Position numbers and translations under genes: made by a program
The notes under the pieces: model-generated
What the model was told of the DNA's origin: nothing
Seen by the model: only the letters and a program-made list of their open reading frames with translations
Database searches by the model: none
Assembly: GCA_001512495.1 (NCBI GenBank)
Contig: LFRU01000029.1
Location: 1 to 35,428, forward strand
DNA length: 35,428 bases
Reading direction: 5' to 3'
From: Syntrophothermus sp. DTU052
Lineage (GTDB): Bacteria > Bacillota > Syntrophomonadia > Syntrophomonadales > DTU052
Part shown: positions 19,260 through 27,733 of the stretch, piece after piece
Layout: each line of letters starts with the position of its first letter
Position numbering within the stretch: position 1 is the first letter of the stretch

Positions 19260-19285
19260 CGCCTGACCCCGCCCCGTGTCAGGCG
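19260..19285 (+). promoter_or_regulatory. Leader hairpin upstream of rplM
   Basis: CGCCTGAC (19260-19267) pairs perfectly with GTCAGGCG (19278-19285) around a ten-base C-rich loop. It lies in the predicted 5' leader of rplM. Small L13 leader structures are known in Firmicutes, so this may be an autoregulatory site; I cannot match it to that family with certainty. Confidence 0.5.
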
Positions 19286-19309
19286 TGTTTGAACGTAGGA
19301 GGGAACTGC

Positions 19310-19744
19310 TTGAAAACGTACATGGCTAAACCCCAGGAAATGGAAAGAAAATGGTATGTTATTGATGCTACCGATCAAATACTGGGTAGATTGGCCGCGG
19401 AAGTTGCGGCAATTTTGCGAGGCAAACACAAACCAACGTTTACTCCTCATGTGGATTCCGGGGATTACGTTATAGTTGTTAATGCGGAGAAGATCAGGCT
19501 CACCGGGAAAAAACTTACCGACAAGAAATATACCTATCATACCGGTTATCCGGGAGGCCTGAAACAGGTGGACTACCAGACTATGATGACGAAGAAGCCG
19601 GAAAAGGTACTGGAGATAGCGGTCAAGGGTATGCTTCCCCATAACAGTCTCGGGAGCAAGATGTTCAAAAAGCTCAAGGTCTACAGGGGAGCCGACCATC
19701 CTCACCAGGCCCAGCAACCGGTCAAGTGGGAACTGAGAGGATAG
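19310..19744 (+). CDS. rplM: 50S ribosomal protein L13
   Basis: The 144-residue product has the L13 signatures [60 protein letters not shown] and [21 protein letters not shown] chose the TTG at 19310 because AGGAGGG lies six bases upstream and it gives the standard N-terminus. The in-frame TTG at 19289 lies upstream of that SD and would translate through it. First gene of the rplM-rpsI transcript. Confidence 0.97.
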   Translation: MKTYMAKPQEMERKWYVIDATDQILGRLAAEVAAILRGKHKPTFTPHVDSGDYVIVVNAEKIRLTGKKLTDKKYTYHTGYPGGLKQVDYQTMMTKKPEKVLEIAVKGMLPHNSLGSKMFKKLKVYRGADHPHQAQQPVKWELRG

Positions 19745-19756
19745 GGGGGTAGAGCG

Positions 19757-20152
19757 GTGGCTACAAAGGTGCAATATTATGGAACTGGACGAAGAAAGAC
19801 AGCCGTTGCTCGGGTAAGGCTTTTACCCGGAGATGGCAACATAACCATTAACGGTAAGACGTTTGAAACTTACTTCCCCAACCGTACGCTGCGGCTTATT
19901 GTCATGCAGCCCCTGGTGTTGACAGAGACGGCCGGCAGATTCGATGTGGTAGCACGGGTTCATGGCGGAGGCGTATCCGGCCAGGCGGGTGCTGTAAGGT
20001 TGGGAATTGCCCGGGCCCTGGTGAAATCTAACCCGGAATTGAGAAAGCAACTACGCCGGGCAGGTTTTATAACCCGGGATCCGCGGATGAAGGAAAGAAA
20101 GAAATACGGCCTGCATAAGGCCCGCAAAGCTCCCCAATACTCCAAGCGTTAA
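19757..20152 (+). CDS. rpsI: 30S ribosomal protein S9
   Basis: This 131-residue S9 carries [40 protein letters not shown] and the C-terminal tail ([17 protein letters not shown]) whose last arginine contacts P-site tRNA. GTG start, with GGGGGGT upstream as SD. It ends the two-gene transcript that stops at the terminator around 20200. Confidence 0.98.
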   Translation: MATKVQYYGTGRRKTAVARVRLLPGDGNITINGKTFETYFPNRTLRLIVMQPLVLTETAGRFDVVARVHGGGVSGQAGAVRLGIARALVKSNPELRKQLRRAGFITRDPRMKERKKYGLHKARKAPQYSKR

Positions 20153-20185
20153 CCTTGGGATTGTGCTTTGAATTTAGTATAATGT

Positions 20186-20216
20186 GAAAAAGGAAGGATC
20201 AACCCTTCCTTTTTTG
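20186..20216 (+). terminator. Intrinsic terminator of rplM-rpsI
   Basis: AAGGAAGG (20190-20197) and CCTTCCTT (20204-20211) form a perfect stem with a six-base loop, flanked by A-rich sequence upstream and a T-run (TTTTTT) downstream. It separates the ribosomal protein transcript from the glycolytic operon. Confidence 0.85.
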
Positions 20217-20299
20217 TATTTTTGTATGTTATTCGCCTCTCAGCCGGTGTCGTTCGCAAAAATAGAAAAACCTGCAGTAGCCAACTATTTAATCAATTG

Positions 20300-20308
20300 T
20301 GTTATAAT
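20300..20308 (+). promoter_or_regulatory. Extended -10 promoter of the cggR-gap operon
   Basis: TGTTATAAT is a perfect extended -10 element (TG-N-TATAAT). No good -35 box is visible at 16-18 bases upstream (the region reads like GTAGCCAAC), which fits an extended -10 promoter. Transcription should begin near 20315, just upstream of the putative CggR operator. Confidence 0.65.
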
Positions 20309-20340
20309 AAATAAAAATTGTGAGTCATTTTTATCGCTTG

Positions 20341-20375
20341 TGGGACTAATTTGTCCTGGTGGGTCGTCTTCTGGG
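20341..20375. promoter_or_regulatory. Putative CggR operator
   Basis: TGGGAC (20341-20346), then TGTC (20352-20355), a four-base gap and TGGGTC (20360-20365) resemble the B. subtilis CggR site, two direct copies of CGGGAC-N6-TGTC separated by N4. The N4 is exact, one internal spacer is five instead of six, and the second TGTC is degenerate. Its position between promoter and cggR start fits roadblock repression relieved by fructose-1,6-bisphosphate. Confidence 0.5.
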
Positions 20376-20387
20376 GGTGAAGAGGTA

Positions 20388-21413
20388 TTGGATAGGCTGA
20401 TGGCCAACCTGGAGAGGCTGATTCCTCAGGCCCTGGCAGAGGCCCGGCTCCGTTATCGGGCATTAAGAGAGATACTTTACAACCAGCCAATCGGGCGTAG
20501 ACAGATCGCCATGCGGCTGGGCTGCTCAGAACGATCAGCCCGCTCTTTGATTGCGGCGTTCAAGGAACAGGGTGTTTTGGAGGTAACACCGGGTGGAATC
20601 GTCTTGACTGATTACGGCCTGGAACTGGTCCATATGGTTGACGAGGTGATTCCCTACCTGGATGGGCTGAACTCGCTGGCGCTTCGCCTGCAGGAGAGGC
20701 TCAACCTGGACATGGTACTGGTGGTGCCGGGTGATTCATATTACGACCCTTACTCCAAAAAGGATCTGGGTAGGGTTGCAGCCCGTTATTTCCGGGATGT
20801 TCTACCAAAGGTCAGGGTTGTGGCGGTTAGTGGCGGCACAACTCTGGCGGAGATGGGCAATGCCATTCCCTCGGGAACGGCCAGACCTGATGTACTGGTA
20901 CTCCCTGCGCGCGGAGGTCTCGGGGAGAAGGTTGAGGAGCAGGCCAATACTATTGCCGCGCATATCGCCGAATCGATCGGCGGGCATTACCGGCTCCTGC
21001 ATGTTCCCGACAACCTGGAAGAAGAGACCATGAAAATACTCCTGGCGAATCACCAGATTGCGGAGATTGTAGCCCAACTCAAGCAATGTGACCTCCTGAT
21101 TCACGGGATAGGGTCAGCCCTGGAAATGGCCAGTCGTCGCGGACTGGTAGAGAGCGCCGTAAAAACACTGGAAGAAAAAAAGGCAGTGGGTGAAGCCTTC
21201 CGCTACTATTTTGATGCCAGCGGAGATATTGTCTACAGTGTCACCGGAATAGGCTTGGAATTGTCGGATCTTAAAAACATCCCCATAGTCGTAGCAGTTG
21301 CTGGAGGAAGCAATAAAGCCCGGGCCATTGAAGCGGTTTTAAGAAACCGAGGGCGCGGAACCCTGATCACAGATGAGGGTGCAGCCCGGGCCATTTTGGA
21401 AGGGAGGCAATGA
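20388..21413 (+). CDS. cggR: Central glycolytic genes regulator CggR
   Basis: CggR is a SorC/DeoR-type repressor of the lower glycolytic operon. From the TTG at 20388 it has 341 residues, the usual length: an N-terminal helix-turn-helix (GRRQIAMRLGCSERSARSLI, about 36-55) and a large sugar-phosphate-binding domain with VVAVSGGTTLAEMGNAIP and LLIHGIGSALEMA. The frame is open upstream to 20184, but that extension crosses the terminator and promoter; GGGGGTGA at 20373-20380 supports the chosen TTG. It shares one to four bases with gap. Confidence 0.93.
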   Translation: MDRLMANLERLIPQALAEARLRYRALREILYNQPIGRRQIAMRLGCSERSARSLIAAFKEQGVLEVTPGGIVLTDYGLELVHMVDEVIPYLDGLNSLALRLQERLNLDMVLVVPGDSYYDPYSKKDLGRVAARYFRDVLPKVRVVAVSGGTTLAEMGNAIPSGTARPDVLVLPARGGLGEKVEEQANTIAAHIAESIGGHYRLLHVPDNLEEETMKILLANHQIAEIVAQLKQCDLLIHGIGSALEMASRRGLVESAVKTLEEKKAVGEAFRYYFDASGDIVYSVTGIGLELSDLKNIPIVVAVAGGSNKARAIEAVLRNRGRGTLITDEGAARAILEGRQ

Positions 21414-22420
21414 TGGTGTTGAAGGTTGGAATCAACGGTTTTGGAAGGATTGGACGGCTGGTTGCCAGGGTCATACAGGAACGTAATGATATTGACCTGG
21501 TAGCCGTCAACGACATCGGGAATGCCAAAACCGCGGCCCACCTACTCAAGTATGATTCGGTACACGGCACCTTTAACCAACCGGTAGAAGCCGGGGAAGG
21601 CTTTATCCAGGTAGGTGAACATCGAATCCGGTTCTTTTCTGAACGGGATCCGTCCATGATAGCCTGGGATGATGAAGGGGTGCAAATAGTAATCGAAGCC
21701 ACCGGGAGGTTTACCAAGGGGCCGCAGGCAAAAGCTCATATTCGCGGTGGGGTTAAAAAGGTGCTGCTCACTGCTCCGGGCAGTGAGGTTGATTTTACCA
21801 TGGTCATGGGGGTTAACCACGACAAGTACGACAAGGATAATCACCATATAGTATCCAACGCGTCCTGTACTACCAACTGCCTGGCGCCGGTGGCCAAGGT
21901 GCTCAACGATAATTTTGGTATTGTTAAAGGGCTTATGACTACTATCCATTCCTATACCAATGACCAGCGGATACTGGATCTCGATCACCGGGACCTGCGC
22001 CGGGCCCGTGCGGGAGCATTATCCATGATACCCACCAGCACTGGAGCCGCCAGGGCTTTGGGGCTGGTCCTGCCGGAGCTTTCCGGGAAGCTTAATGGGA
22101 TGGCTATCCGGGTGCCCACTCCCAACGTATCAATAGTTGACCTGGTGGCGGAGTTGGAAAAACCCGCTACAGCGGAAGCGGTGAACGAGAGCTTCAGGAT
22201 AGCAAGTCAAAGCACTCTGGCCGGTATTCTCGAGTTTTCGGATCTGCCCTTGGTAAGCAAGGATTTCAATGGTAATCCTAACTCGGCAGTGGTCGATGGA
22301 CCTCTAACTATGGCCATGGGCGATAATATGGTGAAGGTAATAGCTTGGTACGATAATGAATGGGCTTACTCCTACCGAGTTGTAGATGCTGTCTGCTATA
22401 TGGCGGCTCAGGGGATATAA
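21413..22420 (+). CDS. gap: Glyceraldehyde-3-phosphate dehydrogenase, type I
   Basis: This enzyme converts glyceraldehyde 3-phosphate to 1,3-bisphosphoglycerate with NAD. The 335-residue protein has the Rossmann GINGFGRIGR, AVNDIGNAKTAAHLLKYDSV HG, the catalytic C152 in SNASCTTNCLAPVAKVL and the activating H179 (TTIHSYTNDQ). AGGGAGG is best spaced for the ATG at 21413; the ATG at 21410 is the alternative. Being linked to cggR suggests the glycolytic form, though direction of flux cannot be read from sequence. Confidence 0.98.
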   Translation: MVLKVGINGFGRIGRLVARVIQERNDIDLVAVNDIGNAKTAAHLLKYDSVHGTFNQPVEAGEGFIQVGEHRIRFFSERDPSMIAWDDEGVQIVIEATGRFTKGPQAKAHIRGGVKKVLLTAPGSEVDFTMVMGVNHDKYDKDNHHIVSNASCTTNCLAPVAKVLNDNFGIVKGLMTTIHSYTNDQRILDLDHRDLRRARAGALSMIPTSTGAARALGLVLPELSGKLNGMAIRVPTPNVSIVDLVAELEKPATAEAVNESFRIASQSTLAGILEFSDLPLVSKDFNGNPNSAVVDGPLTMAMGDNMVKVIAWYDNEWAYSYRVVDAVCYMAAQGI

Positions 22421-22436
22421 TGGAGGTGCATTTCGC

Positions 22437-23630
22437 GTGCAGAGCTTGAGAGAGGTGGATGTTCACGACAAACGCGTCCTGGTGCGGGTTGACTTTAATG
22501 TTCCTATCGATAAAAAAGGCAGCATTATCGATGATACCCGCATAAGAGAATCGTTACCCACTCTGCGTTACCTGGCGGATCAGGGGGCCCGGGTAATAGC
22601 AGTCAGTCATCTGGGAAGGCCGAAAGGAAAACCGGTGGACGAGTTCCGGATGGATAAGGTGGCCGAGCACCTTAGTCTCCTCTTGAAAAAACCGGTACTT
22701 AAGGTGGATGATTGCATAGGCCCTAGGGTTAAAGAGGCGATTGAGGCCATGAAACCGGGAGATATTATAGTCCTGGAAAATGTCCGCTTTCATCCTGGAG
22801 AAGAGGCTAATGACCCTGAGTTCAGCCGGCAATTGGCTGAACTGGCCGATATTTACGTAAATGATGCCTTCGGAGCAGCCCACCGTGCTCATGCGTCCAT
22901 ATCCGGTGTCCCCACCCTTCTGCCTTCGGTCCCCGGATTTCTGCTGGAAAAGGAAGTTACCATGTTGAGCAAGGTAATAAACGGAGCCGAGAAACCCAAG
23001 GTAGCCATTGTTGGGGGAGCCAAGGTAGCCGATAAGCTGAGCCTCTTGAAGAACCTGGTGAAAAACATGGACGTATTAATAATCGGAGGCGCAATGGCGA
23101 ATACTTTCCTCAAAGCTCAGGGGTATAATATCGGCAAATCTGTATATGAGGAGTCCCTATTGGGCAAGGCCTGGGAGATAATAGATTATTCCAGGGAGTG
23201 CAGCACCAAACTGCTGCTGCCGGTAGATGTGGTGGTCGCCGACCATTTTGCGGAAAACGCCGGACACCAGACCGTACCGGTGGATCAGGTCCCCGAGGGC
23301 TGGATGATACTCGATATCGGACCGGAAACAGTCAAGATGTACCAGCATTATATCGACCAAGCCCGGACGGTGTTCTGGAACGGGCCCCTGGGAGTTTACG
23401 AGTTTGAGGCCTTCAGCTCTGGAACCAACGGGGTGGCCCGGGCGATTGCATCCGCTGCGGCGATTAGTGTCGTTGGCGGCGGCGATTCTCTGGCGGTGGT
23501 GTACAATCTGGGGCTGCAGAACGGGATCACCCATGTTTCCACCGGGGGTGGTGCTACCCTTGAATTCCTGGAAGGGAAGCAACTGCCGGGTCTTGAAAGC
23601 TGCGACTTCAGGCAACACATGGTGGGGTGA
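22437..23630 (+). CDS. pgk: Phosphoglycerate kinase
   Basis: Pgk transfers phosphate from 1,3-bisphosphoglycerate to ADP. The GTG at 22437, seven to eight bases after GGAGGTG, yields 397 residues starting MQSLREVDVHDKRVLVRVDF. Motifs include VSHLGRPKGKP, GDIIVLENVRFHPGEE, VNDAFGAAHRAHAS and the C-terminal nucleotide site GGGDSLAVV plus HVSTGGGATLEFLEGK. A longer in-frame start at 22386 lies within gap and is rejected. Confidence 0.98.
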   Translation: MQSLREVDVHDKRVLVRVDFNVPIDKKGSIIDDTRIRESLPTLRYLADQGARVIAVSHLGRPKGKPVDEFRMDKVAEHLSLLLKKPVLKVDDCIGPRVKEAIEAMKPGDIIVLENVRFHPGEEANDPEFSRQLAELADIYVNDAFGAAHRAHASISGVPTLLPSVPGFLLEKEVTMLSKVINGAEKPKVAIVGGAKVADKLSLLKNLVKNMDVLIIGGAMANTFLKAQGYNIGKSVYEESLLGKAWEIIDYSRECSTKLLLPVDVVVADHFAENAGHQTVPVDQVPEGWMILDIGPETVKMYQHYIDQARTVFWNGPLGVYEFEAFSSGTNGVARAIASAAAISVVGGGDSLAVVYNLGLQNGITHVSTGGGATLEFLEGKQLPGLESCDFRQHMVG

Positions 23631-23634
23631 GAAT

Positions 23635-24384
23635 ATGCGTCGGCCGCTTATTGCAGGAAACTGGAAGATGCATAAGAACATCCGGGAAGCCTCTGAATAC
23701 ATAAGAGAGCTGAACGAATTGCCGTGGGACGACAGTGTTGAAGTAGCTGTTATTCCCCCGTTTACCTGCCTTTTTGCTTTCAGGGAGGCCCGGTCCCGCA
23801 GCCGGATACGGTATGGTGCGCAGAATATGTTTTGGGCCCGGGAAGGGGCATTCACCGGGGAGATCTCTCCCCTTATGCTGTTGGATCTGGGGTGTGAATA
23901 TGTATTGATCGGACACTCGGAACGCCGGCAGATTATGGGGGAATCCGATCGGATGATTAACGACAAGCTTAGATTGGCTCTGGAAACGGGGCTCTTTCCA
24001 ATTCTCTGTGTGGGTGAGACCCTGGAGGAACGGGAAAACGGGAATGCCAAAGAGGTAGTCGGAGAGCAGGTCCGGCAGGGATTGCAGGGGGTTATCCCCC
24101 ATCCGGGGGTGGTGATAGCATACGAGCCGGTCTGGGCTATAGGCACCGGTGTAAATGCTACCGCTTCTGACGCCCAGGAGATGATCCATTTTGTTCGTGA
24201 TATCGCTAAAAAGGAGTGGGGATCACAAGTCTCCGACCAGCTGCGTATCCTTTATGGTGGCAGTGTAAAACCGGCCAATATTGGCGAATTTATGTCCCAG
24301 GACGACATAGACGGGGCTCTGGTCGGGGGGGCCAGCCTGGATCCCAAGGTATTTGCAGACATTATCAATTTTAGATCGACATGA
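23635..24384 (+). CDS. tpiA: Triosephosphate isomerase
   Basis: This 249-residue TIM-barrel enzyme interconverts dihydroxyacetone phosphate and glyceraldehyde 3-phosphate. Catalytic residues are K11 (AGNWKMHK), H94 (LIGHSERR) and E164 (AYEPVWAIGTG); the phosphate loop LYGGSVKPAN is intact. The ATG is four bases after the pgk stop, and the SD (GGTGGGGTGAG) lies across the pgk end. The frame is open well upstream into pgk, but only the ATG at 23635 gives a normal N-terminus. Confidence 0.98.
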   Translation: MRRPLIAGNWKMHKNIREASEYIRELNELPWDDSVEVAVIPPFTCLFAFREARSRSRIRYGAQNMFWAREGAFTGEISPLMLLDLGCEYVLIGHSERRQIMGESDRMINDKLRLALETGLFPILCVGETLEERENGNAKEVVGEQVRQGLQGVIPHPGVVIAYEPVWAIGTGVNATASDAQEMIHFVRDIAKKEWGSQVSDQLRILYGGSVKPANIGEFMSQDDIDGALVGGASLDPKVFADIINFRST

Positions 24385-24412
24385 TTTCCCTGATTAGATA
24401 GGAGTAAAATTT

Positions 24413-25954
24413 ATGGTACCAAGACCTTTAACTCTGGTAATTCTTGACGGATGGGGAGATAAGGAATTATGCGACAAGAATGCCATTGCCCTGGCTGATC
24501 CCCCGGTATTTAAGGCCTTAAAGCGAGACTACCCTTACACAGTTTTGGAAGCTTCTGGGTTGGAGGTGGGCCTTCCCCAGGACCAAATGGGGAATTCAGA
24601 GGTGGGCCATCTCAACATCGGAGCAGGCCGGGTAGTATATCAGGAAATCACTCGTATATCCCGGGAAATCCATGAAGGGAGTTTTTTTGAAAACCGGGAG
24701 CTGAAAAAGGCCATGGAATATGCCGGGGCGCACCAGGGTGCGCTGCATCTGATGGGTTTGGTTTCGGATGGCGGGGTTCACAGCCACCTGGAACACATTA
24801 TTGCGCTTCTGGAAATGGCGCACCGCCAGGGCTTGACCAGGGTCTACCTCCATGCCTTTCTTGATGGGCGTGATGTTCCCCCGGCCAGTGCCCTGGAGTA
24901 CATAGAAGTCCTGGAGGATACCATGCTCCGGCTGGGTACCGGAAAGGTTGCCACGGTGATGGGGCGCTACTATGCCATGGACCGTGATAAGCGGTGGGAG
25001 CGAAACCGGCTGGCTTTTGAAGCCATGGTCTTAGGCCGCGGCAAACTGGTTCGCAGTGCCCGGGAGGCCATAGAAAACTCCTACCGGGAGAATATAACCG
25101 ATGAGTTTGTGGAACCGGCGGTGGTGGTTGACGAATCGGGAACGCCGCTCGGCCTGGTTCAGGATGGCGATGGGGTCATATTCTTTAATTTCCGTGCCGA
25201 CCGGGCGCGGCAGATTACCAGAGCCTTGGTAGACCGTGACTTCAAGGGTTTTCATCGGGTTCGCCGTCCCGAGATCTATTATGTGTGTTTCACCCAGTAT
25301 GATGTGAATATCAAAGCCCCGGTAGCCTTCCTGCCGCAGAGCCTGAAAAATACTCTCGGTGAGTATCTCTCCCAGCAGGGTTTGCGTCAACTGAGGATAG
25401 CAGAAACTGAGAAGTATGCGCATGTAACCTTCTTTTTCAACGGTGGGCGGGAACAGCCTTACATAAACGAAGATCGAATCCTAATTCCGTCGCCCCAGGT
25501 AGCCACCTATGATCTGCAGCCGGAAATGAGTGCTTACAAGGTGACGGAACGGGTTATAGAAGAGATCAAAAAAGGGATATATGACGTAGTGATCATGAAC
25601 TATGCAAATCCCGACATGGTTGGTCATACCGGCAACCTGAAAGCAACCATTGCTGCTGTCAAGGCGGTGGACGAGTGTATGGGGCAGGTGGTGGATGCGG
25701 TCCTGTACGCGGGGGGGGTAGCTATTGTAACTGCAGACCACGGTAACGCTGAGACGATGGTAGATGAGGAGAGCTGCCAGCCATGTACAGCCCATACCAC
25801 CAATAAGGTGCCGTTCATTTTGGTGGGCGATGCCTTCCGGGGAAGACGTCTGCGGGAAGGGGGCAGTCTCCGGGATATTGCACCCACCATGCTGAGCATT
25901 TTGGGTTTACCGATTCCCGACGAGATGACCGGGGTAAACCTGATTGTTGATTGA
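24413..25954 (+). CDS. gpmI: 2,3-bisphosphoglycerate-independent phosphoglycerate mutase
   Basis: GpmI converts 3- to 2-phosphoglycerate using a phosphoserine intermediate and Mn2+. The 513-residue protein has LVILDGWG with a metal aspartate, the nucleophile S62 in QMGNSEVGHLNIGAGRVV, GVHSHLEHI, HAFLDGRDVPPASALEYI, NYANPDMVGHTG and TADHGNAETM. ATG after AGGAG at a slightly long spacing. No intrinsic terminator follows. Confidence 0.98.
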   Translation: MVPRPLTLVILDGWGDKELCDKNAIALADPPVFKALKRDYPYTVLEASGLEVGLPQDQMGNSEVGHLNIGAGRVVYQEITRISREIHEGSFFENRELKKAMEYAGAHQGALHLMGLVSDGGVHSHLEHIIALLEMAHRQGLTRVYLHAFLDGRDVPPASALEYIEVLEDTMLRLGTGKVATVMGRYYAMDRDKRWERNRLAFEAMVLGRGKLVRSAREAIENSYRENITDEFVEPAVVVDESGTPLGLVQDGDGVIFFNFRADRARQITRALVDRDFKGFHRVRRPEIYYVCFTQYDVNIKAPVAFLPQSLKNTLGEYLSQQGLRQLRIAETEKYAHVTFFFNGGREQPYINEDRILIPSPQVATYDLQPEMSAYKVTERVIEEIKKGIYDVVIMNYANPDMVGHTGNLKATIAAVKAVDECMGQVVDAVLYAGGVAIVTADHGNAETMVDEESCQPCTAHTTNKVPFILVGDAFRGRRLREGGSLRDIAPTMLSILGLPIPDEMTGVNLIVD

Positions 25955-26007
25955 TATGGGGTAAAAGCTGCGACCAAGACGTAGTCCCCTGTAGACCTAG
26001 TGGGTAG

Positions 26008-27363
<1,356 letters not shown>

Positions 27364-27378
27364 GTGGAAAGGTTATGG

Positions 27379-27407
27379 TTTACTGTATGCGCGGGCTGTG
27401 TTAAAAT
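27379..27407 (+). promoter_or_regulatory. Putative promoter for secG
   Basis: TTTACT at 27379-27384 lies 17 bases before TAAAAT at 27402-27407, and TGT immediately precedes the -10 (extended -10). Transcription would start near 27414, about 35 bases before secG. It would let secG and perhaps hppA be expressed independently of the glycolytic operon. Confidence 0.55.
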
Positions 27408-27449
27408 TTTATGTGGTCTTTAGGGAGATCCCGTGCGGGAGGTGAGGCT

Positions 27450-27674
27450 TTGGTTAAAACTCTGGTCACAATCCTGGACATCTTGGTTGCCTTAGGATTG
27501 ATATCGACCGTGTTGCTGCAGTCGGGCAAAAGTGCTGGTTTATCAGGTAGCATAGCTGGGGGAGCAGAGGCAATATTCGGTAAGAATAAAGCCGCTAATG
27601 AGCTGTTTGAGAAACTATCCACCGTCCTGGCAGTCCTGTTTATGACGCTTACATTGCTTCTCGCCGTGTTATAG
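27450..27674 (+). CDS. secG: Protein translocase subunit SecG
   Basis: The 74-residue product has two hydrophobic helices (TLVTILDILVALGLISTVLL, and LSTVLAVLFMTLTLLLAVL) joined by the SecG loop QSGKSAGLSGSIAGGAEAIF. SecG assists SecYE translocation. I chose the TTG at 27450, about seven bases after GGAGGTGA; an in-frame ATG at 27411 would add residues encoded across that SD. Association of secG with eno upstream and est-rnr-smpB downstream is common in Firmicutes. Confidence 0.93.
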   Translation: MVKTLVTILDILVALGLISTVLLQSGKSAGLSGSIAGGAEAIFGKNKAANELFEKLSTVLAVLFMTLTLLLAVL

Positions 27675-27733
27675 ATTGAGGTAAAACATGCTGTCATAAG
27701 CACATTAATATGGGAGAGGATGATACAAGTACC

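Noticed and set aside
23404-23634. Extended N-terminus for triosephosphate isomerase from an upstream start inside pgk
   Set aside because: The extension overlaps pgk by 227 bases and has no family similarity, while the ATG at 23635 gives a perfect N-terminus and length.
23157-24146. A 329-codon minus-strand frame opposite pgk-tpiA
   Set aside because: It spans two clearly real genes on the other strand and resembles no protein family.
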